From Caldithrix sp. (lineage in GTDB: Bacteria > KSB1 > UBA2214 > DYKH01), in the NCBI GenBank assembly GCA_020722685.1, contig DYKH01000152.1, forward strand, positions 1 through 12,012: a stretch of DNA of 12,012 nucleotides. The letters run 5' to 3'. The notes under the pieces were generated by a model, which saw nothing but the letters and a program-made list of their open reading frames with translations, made no database searches and was not told where the DNA came from. This document shows positions 6,756-12,012 of this stretch, piece after piece (position 1 is the first letter of the stretch; each line of letters opens with the position of its first letter). Position numbers and translations under genes: made by a program.

Positions 6756-6879
6756 GTAACCGACCACAGGATGCGGTCGCCTCTGCCTATGCAGGGGTCT
6801 CCTTCTGCCGTGTAATGGAAAGGAGATTCCTGCATTCGCAGGAATGACAGCACTGGCAGGACACCCCGTGATTGGTTAC
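6756..6879 (-). mobile_element. 124-bp MITE-like element, copy 2, inserted in a stop codon
   Basis: Same 124-bp element as at 3690-3813 in the opposite orientation. Ends are GTAACC and GGTTAC; comparing the two ends inward, 14 of the first 18 positions pair. An internal hairpin has perfect 8-bp arms ATTCCTGC (6826-6833) and GCAGGAAT (6838-6845). It is flanked by a perfect 8-bp direct repeat TAAAATTT (6748-6755 and 6880-6887), a clear target-site duplication. The insertion fell within the last codons of the outer-membrane gene: on the coding strand AAA TTT TA is gene, and the first G of the element completes the TAG stop, followed in frame by TAA. The barrel C-terminus is therefore unchanged. 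The element separates that gene from exbB and its hairpins might modulate read-through or RNA stability. Confidence 0.88.
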
Positions 6880-8591
6880 TAAAATTTGGCCCTCACCCCC
6901 AGATTCAGCGTCACCCCTGTCTCCGGATAATTTTCCCATACCACATACTCCGAATCGAGAATGTTGTTGACGGACAGAAAAGTGGAAATAGTTTTGCCAA
7001 AGTCTTTGCTCAGAGTGCTCTGCATCATGCCAAAAGCCGGCAATCGACTTGCTTCGTTGAGACGACTGCGCCGAACGCCGTTGATGTCCGCCTGTACGCC
7101 CAGATACATGTCCTTCAGCAACTGAATCGAGACACGAACCGGGATTCGAAAATCGGAACGGTAAGGAATGCGGTCAAGATTCGGCAAAGCTCCGTCATCG
7201 TCGATCTTGTCCGAATAGCTGACAAAGCTCGCCTGCAATCGGGTTCGGGCACTCAAATCGGCGATCATGCCGATTTGAATTTCCGTCAGCTCTGTGTTGC
7301 GGATTTGTCGTAGATCGATCAGCCGGGTCAGGGGATTCTGCTCCCAGTAGTGCATTCTTTCCATCCAACTGCGGGCGAAACTGCCGCGCAGGCGCAGGTT
7401 GGGCACCAATTCCAAATCCGATTCCACTCTTAAGGACAGCTTTGTATTGTCAGCCACCAAGGCCGGTCGATGACCGATGTACGGATTCTCTTGCCACCAC
7501 TGAGTGAAGGTCTTGTGCTCCAACCCGGTGAAAACGATTCCGGTCAAACCAACGCGAGAATTGGGCGTCAGATTAATCCTGGCAAACGGCGAGATTCGTG
7601 AGCTCGTGGCAAAAGAATCGGCGGCATTGCTTTGATAGCTGAAGCCAAAGACAGCGGCCAAGGTGTTGGACAGCCGAAAATAACCTTGTGCGCCGATTTC
7701 CCCCAAAGAGTTTTTCATGGACGTGCTGTCCTTCAGCAGGTCTATCACTTCCCGAACGTAGCGACCGGATGCCGTGATCTGTAGATTCGACCATTGGGTT
7801 GAATAGGAAAAATTGAGGTCATACCAGAAATCGCTGGTCTTGTCCAGCCGCTTTTCGCTGGTGTCGCTCTGCACCCCCGAACTGCCAATTTCAATCCCCA
7901 GCCTTCCATCAGACAGCTTGTTGAGATCGTATTGCAGCTCGGCAGCGAAACTGCCGGTGCTGCCCAGCCGCGAAAAGTCTTGTTTTGCGAGCTCGCTTTC
8001 ATGCAGCCGGCGGCTAAAGCGCGAATACTCGGCGCGAGCCGTGCCGACGGTCTGCGGCTGCAATTCATAGCTGACCTTGCCGGAAAGACCTCCTTGCGAA
8101 AAGCTGCTGTTGTCGAATTGTCCCTTGCTGCGATCCAACCAGGCGCGGGCTCGATAGTCACCGAGGCTGTACTTTTGCCAGTGCCCGCCATCGAGCAAAA
8201 CAGTCGAGTAGCCGCCGCCCTGCAGACTGATCCAGCTCAGCTTTCTCAAACCGCCGGCCGCTCCTTCCACCTGCGGCTTGGAGCTTTCGCGGCCAAACCA
8301 AATCGATACCGGCTCGTAAGGCGATTCCGGCTTGACCAGCGTGGGCGATTCCGGCGTCAGCGACTCTTTGCCGCCCGGTACCCGCACTTCCCGGTCCTGA
8401 CCAAAAACCACCACGTCGGGCAATTGGAGCTGGGGTTTTTCGGCTTCGATCTTGTCTTGGGCTTCTGGCTCGACGCGGGTGGTGTCGGAGGGCAAGGTGA
8501 TTTTGGTCGGAGGCGGGGGTATCTTTTCTTGGGCCGCTGCGAGGGTCAAAAAGATGAAAATGAAAATCAGGACCTTAATCAGATTTTTCAT
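6879..8591 (-). CDS. Outer-membrane beta-barrel protein with TonB-box-like N-terminal segment
   Basis: 570 aa from the start at 8591, chosen because it opens straight into a signal peptide (MKNLIKVLIFIFIFLTLAAA, 1-20); the frame is open to 8669 but that extension is encoded by a hexamer repeat. No clear ribosome binding site precedes 8591. The mature N-terminus is Pro/charge-rich (IPPPPTK at 24-30). The segment LPDVVVFGQD (57-66) looks like a TonB box or the short strand that leads into TonB-dependent receptors. From about 85 on there are alternating amphipathic strands with many aromatic residues, and the chain ends GVTLNLGVRAKF with terminal Phe, the classic barrel-assembly signal. I do not see a plug domain, and about 480 residues of barrel suits 16-22 strands. 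It lies between the TPR gene and exbBD-tonB on the same strand, which suggests it is their outer-membrane partner. Its substrate is unknown. The 3' end is touched by the 124-bp element. Confidence 0.78.
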   Translation of the reverse strand: MKNLIKVLIFIFIFLTLAAAQEKIPPPPTKITLPSDTTRVEPEAQDKIEAEKPQLQLPDVVVFGQDREVRVPGGKESLTPESPTLVKPESPYEPVSIWFGRESSKPQVEGAAGGLRKLSWISLQGGGYSTVLLDGGHWQKYSLGDYRARAWLDRSKGQFDNSSFSQGGLSGKVSYELQPQTVGTARAEYSRFSRRLHESELAKQDFSRLGSTGSFAAELQYDLNKLSDGRLGIEIGSSGVQSDTSEKRLDKTSDFWYDLNFSYSTQWSNLQITASGRYVREVIDLLKDSTSMKNSLGEIGAQGYFRLSNTLAAVFGFSYQSNAADSFATSSRISPFARINLTPNSRVGLTGIVFTGLEHKTFTQWWQENPYIGHRPALVADNTKLSLRVESDLELVPNLRLRGSFARSWMERMHYWEQNPLTRLIDLRQIRNTELTEIQIGMIADLSARTRLQASFVSYSDKIDDDGALPNLDRIPYRSDFRIPVRVSIQLLKDMYLGVQADINGVRRSRLNEASRLPAFGMMQSTLSKDFGKTISTFLSVNNILDSEYVVWENYPETGVTLNLGVRAKF

Positions 8592-8609
8592 AGTTTGGTC
8601 GGTATTAAA

Positions 8610-8681
8610 GAGTACGATTACGAGTAAGAGTACGATTACGAGTATGAGCAGGAGCATGAGCACGAGCATGAGAAAGAGTGC
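8610..8681. repeat. Twelve-unit hexamer repeat upstream of the barrel gene
   Basis: Twelve consecutive 6-bp units of the form GAGYAN on the plus strand (GAGTAC, GATTAC, GAGTAA, GAGTAC, GATTAC, GAGTAT, GAGCAG, GAGCAT, GAGCAC, GAGCAT, GAGAAA, GAGTGC). An 18-bp super-unit at 8610-8627 is repeated with one change at 8628-8645. It fills most of the 104-bp gap between the TPR stop and the barrel start. On the minus strand, in frame with the barrel gene, it reads as alternating Leu/Val/Ile, so the open frame runs on to 8669. Because the unit is 6 bp, copy-number change would keep this frame but alter leader length. Function unknown. Confidence 0.8.
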
Positions 8682-8695
8682 ACGGAGGTATTGAG

Positions 8696-11600
8696 CTATT
8701 TTCCTACTAATGCTTCCAGACGTTCTTTGGATTTTGCGGCATAGTCTGCTGCCGAGGGGTACTCATTGATGATGGACTGATAGAGTCTTCTGGCATCGGA
8801 AAGCTGGCCCAGCTCCTCGCTGCATTGGGCGGCTTGGTAAATGCCTGGGACCACCCAATCGATTTGGCTGCTGTAGAGGTACTTGATTTTCAAATAGGCG
8901 GCCACGGCGGACTGCAAGGCGTTTTGCGCTCGCAGCACGTCACCGGTGAGAAATTGCGCCTGAGCGGCAATATCCTTGTCCGCCTCGTCTAAGACCTTGT
9001 TCAATTGCTCGGTAGCTTCCCCAAAGCGCTTTTGCTCAATCAGCGTGCGCGCCAAGCCGACCCGAGCGAGATGCTGCGTGCGCTGATTCGGGTCCTTCTC
9101 TATGACGTCAGTAAAGTAGGACTGCGCCCGGCCATAGTCCTTGGATTGTTGGAAAGCCAACCCAATCTTGTACGCCGCCATGCCGGCATATTCGCTTTGC
9201 GGAAAATCCGTCCGCAGCTTTTGATACAACTCGCCGGCTTGAAGATAGCTTTTCTGCTCGAAAAGGATGTCGCCGGCATGAAGAAGGGCTTCCGCCGAAC
9301 GCGGGTCTTTCGGAAATGCCTCCCATTGCTTGCGATAGGCCGAGGCGGCGGTATTCAAATCTTTGAGATTCTCGTAGCAGCTTCCAATTCTCAGGTGTGC
9401 GCTCTTGGCTGCTTCCGATTGCGGATAATCACGCAAAAGCAAGTTGTACTGAGCAATAGCCTGGTCGTATTGCTGTTGGTCAGCATAAAACTCAGCCTTG
9501 CGGGCAATGATTTCCGCTGCCCTGCCTTTGTCGGCAAGCTGCTGGACGTAGGAATCAACCACTTGCATAGCTTGTTCGGACTCGCCCTTTTGCATCATCG
9601 ACCATTGCAGGCCTGTCACTGCGTCATCCACCAAATCGCTTTTCGGATAATTGTCGATGACCTTCTTGTATTGGGCAATCGCCTCGTCGAACTGGCCGAG
9701 ATTATAATGGCAGTCTCCCAGCGCATAGGTGGCGTCGTCCCCAAAGCTGCTCTGGGGGAACTGCACCAAAACCTGATGGAAATCTGCGATGGCGCTCTGG
9801 TAGTCATTATTGCGAAAGGCCGACCGACCGCTCATGTACAAGGCTTCGGCAGCGAAAGGGGAAGAGGGAAAATTTTCAACGACCTTGGCGTACGCTTGTC
9901 GCGCTGCGGCGAATGCCGCGCTGCGATATTGGCACTGGCCGATCTGAAATTGGGCTTCAGCAACAAAGGGATTTGTTCCGGATTCAGCCAAAACAGCTTC
10001 GTAGGCGTCGATGGCGCGGTCAAAAGCCTTGGCGTTGAAATAGGCATCGCCCAAGCGCATTTTGGCGTCCAACCTCACCGCGTTCTTGTTGCTCTTGGCG
10101 ATCGTTTCTTTAAAAGCGACGGACGACTCTGTGTACTTGCCTGATTTGAGAGCGGAATAGCCAAGGCCGTATTGGGCATCAGCATACTTTGCAGAATTGG
10201 GATATTGTCCCACAAAGCGCGAAAAGAGCTGGTAGGCGTGGGAAAAATCGCCCTTTTTGTAAAAGGTTTCCGCTTGCCAAAAGAGGGCATCGCCGGCCAA
10301 ATCGCCTGCTTCGCCTGATTTTGAGACTTCCGCAAAACCGATGAGCGCTTTGTCATAGTCTCCGGTCTGCAAGTGGCTCCAGGCCAATTTGTAAGTAGCG
10401 CGGGCTTTAAGTCTGGCGCCTGAGTAATTAGCCAACACCTGCTCAAAAGCTCTCTTGGCCTCTGCGAGATTATTTTCTGCTAGGTAGCATTCGCCGAGCA
10501 TCAGACCGGCGTCGCCGGCGAGCGGGGAGGTAGGATATTTGCTGAGAATTTGTGAATACTCCTCCCTTGCATTGGCATAATTGTTTGCGCTAAAATCCAG
10601 CGAAGCGTTTTCATAAAGGGCGTTGGCAGCATCCTTGCTTTCAGGAAACTGAGTAATGACCTGGTTGTACTCCTGTCGTGCCTGGGTAGTATCGCCACTC
10701 TGCGCATAATAGCGTCCAAGCTGAAAGTGAGCGGAGGCGAGCAAATTTATGTCTTTGCTCATTTCCAACAACTTTCTGAAAGCAGTGATCGCCTGCTCGC
10801 TCATTTGTTGCTCATGATAAGCCCATGCTATGCGATATTCTGCATCATCCGCATAGGCATTTTCCGGAATCGCAGCGATGATCTCATAAGCCTGGATGGC
10901 TTTCTCATATTCTTTTTCTTTATAATACGATTCACCGATGAAATACTGCGCCTCGCCGCGGGAAGCGCTCTTGGGAAAATTTTGCAGCGCGGCGGAAAGG
11001 TTGGCCCGTGCTGCTTCGTAGTCACCTTTGCCATAGGCAGCAAAACCCATGCGATAGCTCGCTTGTTCCCTTAGCGGACTATTGGGATGAGCCTGCAGAA
11101 GCTTGGCATAGGATTCCAAAGCGTGGTCCCATTGGCTCATTTCCTCAAAAATGTAAGCGGCAGAATAAAGCGCATAATCGGCTAACGGCCCGGTGGGATT
11201 GTCTTGATAGACATTGGCATAGTATTTCAGGGCGTCATTCTTTTTCCCGGATCGGTACAAAGCCTCGCCGTACCAATAATAAGCATTGGATAACAACGGA
11301 CTTTTAGAATGCTGAGTGATGAAAACATCCAGCGAGGAAATGGCCTCAGAATACTTGCCGGCATTCACCAACGCCTCGCTGATACGAAACTGGGCTTTGT
11401 CCCGCAGGCCAATGGCAGGGAAGCTGGACAACAGTTCGCGGTAGGCAGCAACGGCGCGGGAATAGTCGCCGGTTTGGAAATAGCATTCTGCCATCAGAAA
11501 CTGAGCTTCTTCGGCATAAGGGCTGGATTTGTAAGTCTGAATGAATTCGCGAAATTGACTGGCCGCCAAATCGAACAGTTTGTCGTTATACATGCCTTTA

Positions 11601-11713
11601 GCCGCATAGAATTCTCGCTCCGCGGCAGTTCCTTGCAGTTGCGAAGGTGCAGCTTCCTGCAAGCCGACAGCGGTCATGACGACCAACAACAAGAACCGAA
11701 ATGCCTTCAGCAT
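8696..11713 (-). CDS. Giant periplasmic tetratricopeptide-repeat (TPR) protein
   Basis: 1005 aa. A hydrophobic N-terminal signal (about 1-19, MLKAFRFLLLVVMTAVG) is present without a lipobox Cys, so the protein is probably soluble periplasmic, with uncleaved anchoring possible. From about residue 30 to the end the chain is almost all TPR units of 34-39 residues, roughly 25 of them, with the pattern A-x-Y-x-x-G-x-x-x-x-x-x-G-x-Y-x-x-A-I-x-x-Y and linkers like YPxSxxAxxA (YPNSAKYADAQY, FPSSPFAAEALY, YPQSEAAKSAHL). This spacing and wording are those of CpoB/YbgF and BamD-like TPRs, which act at envelope machines, but the length is several times theirs. There is no other domain. Likely role: scaffold linking inner- and outer-membrane parts of the system encoded downstream; this rests on gene order. 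The start at 11713 has GGAG 10 nt upstream, rather far, and overlaps a small upstream ORF, suggesting coupling. Confidence 0.9.
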   Translation of the reverse strand: MLKAFRFLLLVVMTAVGLQEAAPSQLQGTAAEREFYAAKGMYNDKLFDLAASQFREFIQTYKSSPYAEEAQFLMAECYFQTGDYSRAVAAYRELLSSFPAIGLRDKAQFRISEALVNAGKYSEAISSLDVFITQHSKSPLLSNAYYWYGEALYRSGKKNDALKYYANVYQDNPTGPLADYALYSAAYIFEEMSQWDHALESYAKLLQAHPNSPLREQASYRMGFAAYGKGDYEAARANLSAALQNFPKSASRGEAQYFIGESYYKEKEYEKAIQAYEIIAAIPENAYADDAEYRIAWAYHEQQMSEQAITAFRKLLEMSKDINLLASAHFQLGRYYAQSGDTTQARQEYNQVITQFPESKDAANALYENASLDFSANNYANAREEYSQILSKYPTSPLAGDAGLMLGECYLAENNLAEAKRAFEQVLANYSGARLKARATYKLAWSHLQTGDYDKALIGFAEVSKSGEAGDLAGDALFWQAETFYKKGDFSHAYQLFSRFVGQYPNSAKYADAQYGLGYSALKSGKYTESSVAFKETIAKSNKNAVRLDAKMRLGDAYFNAKAFDRAIDAYEAVLAESGTNPFVAEAQFQIGQCQYRSAAFAAARQAYAKVVENFPSSPFAAEALYMSGRSAFRNNDYQSAIADFHQVLVQFPQSSFGDDATYALGDCHYNLGQFDEAIAQYKKVIDNYPKSDLVDDAVTGLQWSMMQKGESEQAMQVVDSYVQQLADKGRAAEIIARKAEFYADQQQYDQAIAQYNLLLRDYPQSEAAKSAHLRIGSCYENLKDLNTAASAYRKQWEAFPKDPRSAEALLHAGDILFEQKSYLQAGELYQKLRTDFPQSEYAGMAAYKIGLAFQQSKDYGRAQSYFTDVIEKDPNQRTQHLARVGLARTLIEQKRFGEATEQLNKVLDEADKDIAAQAQFLTGDVLRAQNALQSAVAAYLKIKYLYSSQIDWVVPGIYQAAQCSEELGQLSDARRLYQSIINEYPSAADYAAKSKERLEALVGK

Positions 11714-11781
11714 AGATGGAGCTCTCCGCTCTCTTTACTATCGTGGGCGGCGGCGAACCGATGATCAAACCGACAATTCAT
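11707..11781 (-). CDS. Possible 24-codon leader ORF overlapping the TPR gene start
   Basis: ATG at 11781 is preceded by a strong GGGAGG (11789-11794) with 7-nt spacing, a better ribosome binding site than that of the TPR gene itself. The frame encodes 24 residues (MNCRFDHRFAAAHDSKESGE then LHLC) and stops at a TGA at 11707-11709 that overlaps the TPR start as ATGCTGA. This start/stop overlap is typical of translational coupling. The peptide has no recognisable domain, no membrane segment and two Cys. It may be a regulatory leader peptide, a real microprotein, or chance. The frame is open further upstream to 11955, but that start falls on the candidate -10 box. Confidence 0.4.
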   Translation of the reverse strand: MNCRFDHRFAAAHDSKESGELHLC

Positions 11782-11954
11782 TGCAAAACCTCCCGTATGA
11801 CGACCTGTTCGATGACAAAGTTCCACCATAAATAACATGCGTTGCGGAGAGGAATTGACCATTGCCATAAGAAAGACTTTATCGATCATTGTTTGTTCGT
11901 AAGAATTGCTTCTTGAATGATGTTCGATGCGATTGAATAATGAAAGGCTAAACA

Positions 11955-11983
11955 ACTATACAATATTCCGAGCAAAATTGCAA
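11955..11983 (-). promoter_or_regulatory. Candidate sigma70-type promoter for the TPR-barrel genes
   Basis: Minus strand: TTGCAA (11978-11983), 17-bp spacer, TATAGT (11955-11960), matching the consensus in 4/6 and 5/6 positions. Transcription would begin near 11948, giving a leader of about 165 nt before the small ORF and about 235 nt before the TPR start. Between them, two copies of GTTCGATG (plus strand 11807-11814 and 11921-11928) are the only visible motif. Shares TATAGTTGTT with the exbB upstream region. Confidence 0.5.
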
Positions 11984-12012
11984 GGGAGATTTCTGACGTT
12001 CCAACACAAATG

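Noticed and set aside
3690..6879. The two inverted 124-bp copies as the ends of one composite transposon
   Set aside because: Each copy has its own, different 8-bp duplication, showing two independent insertions. The genes between them are ordinary host-like genes.
7932..8627. 231-codon open frame antisense to the barrel gene
   Set aside because: A shadow frame over the signal-peptide and N-terminal coding region, without recognisable features.
9005..10144. 379-codon open frame antisense to the TPR gene
   Set aside because: Repeated TPR codons leave the opposite strand free of stops; the translation shows no domain and the sense protein is unmistakable.
11707..11955. 82-codon open frame upstream of the TPR gene as a full gene
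   Set aside because: Its start codon falls at the candidate -10 box and it has no ribosome binding site; only the last 24 codons have a good start signal.

Overview
The window looks like chromosomal DNA of a Gram-negative (diderm) bacterium from the FCB side of the tree: Calditrichota, KSB1 or Ignavibacteria-like, not necessarily a classical Bacteroidete. The main clue is the C-terminal sorting domain of the secreted amylase, with the NYPNPFNPTT motif usual in type IX secretion cargo and FlgD-like tails of those lineages. Strong AAGGAGG-type ribosome binding sites and sigma70-like promoters also argue against a typical Bacteroidetes translation/transcription signature. Phylum placement is inference. 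No tRNA, rRNA, CRISPR array, phage gene or transposase gene was seen.

Layout, left to right. 1-115: part of a palindromic dispersed repeat. 116-478 (-): a small alkyltransferase-like DNA repair protein with Trp in place of the reactive Cys. 479-739: two divergent 5' regions holding a good minus-strand promoter and a nested set of direct and inverted repeats. 740-3532 (+): a large secreted multidomain GH13 alpha-amylase. 3533-3941: intergenic, containing a 124-bp MITE-like element. 3942-4523 (-): a DJ-1/PfpI protein of the plant DJ-1D type, with its own promoter.

4715-11781 (-) is a block of co-oriented cell-envelope genes. Read in transcription order it holds a 24-codon leader ORF overlapping the next start, a 1005-aa periplasmic protein made almost wholly of TPR repeats, an outer-membrane beta-barrel protein with a TonB-box-like segment but no evident plug, then ExbB, ExbD and a TonB-family protein. 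ExbB, ExbD and TonB overlap or nearly touch. The barrel gene and exbB are separated by 329 bp holding a repeat array, a second copy of the 124-bp element and a candidate promoter/operator. The natural reading is a dedicated proton-motive-force-driven trans-envelope device: ExbB/ExbD motor, TonB arm, TPR scaffold in the periplasm and barrel as outer-membrane partner. Its substrate is unknown.

The clearest structural discovery is the pair of 124-bp elements at 3690-3813 and 6756-6879. They are inverted relative to each other, about 88% identical without gaps, start GTAACC and end GGTTAC, and are flanked by 8-bp target duplications (one perfect, one 7/8). The second copy sits inside the stop codon of the barrel gene and regenerates it.
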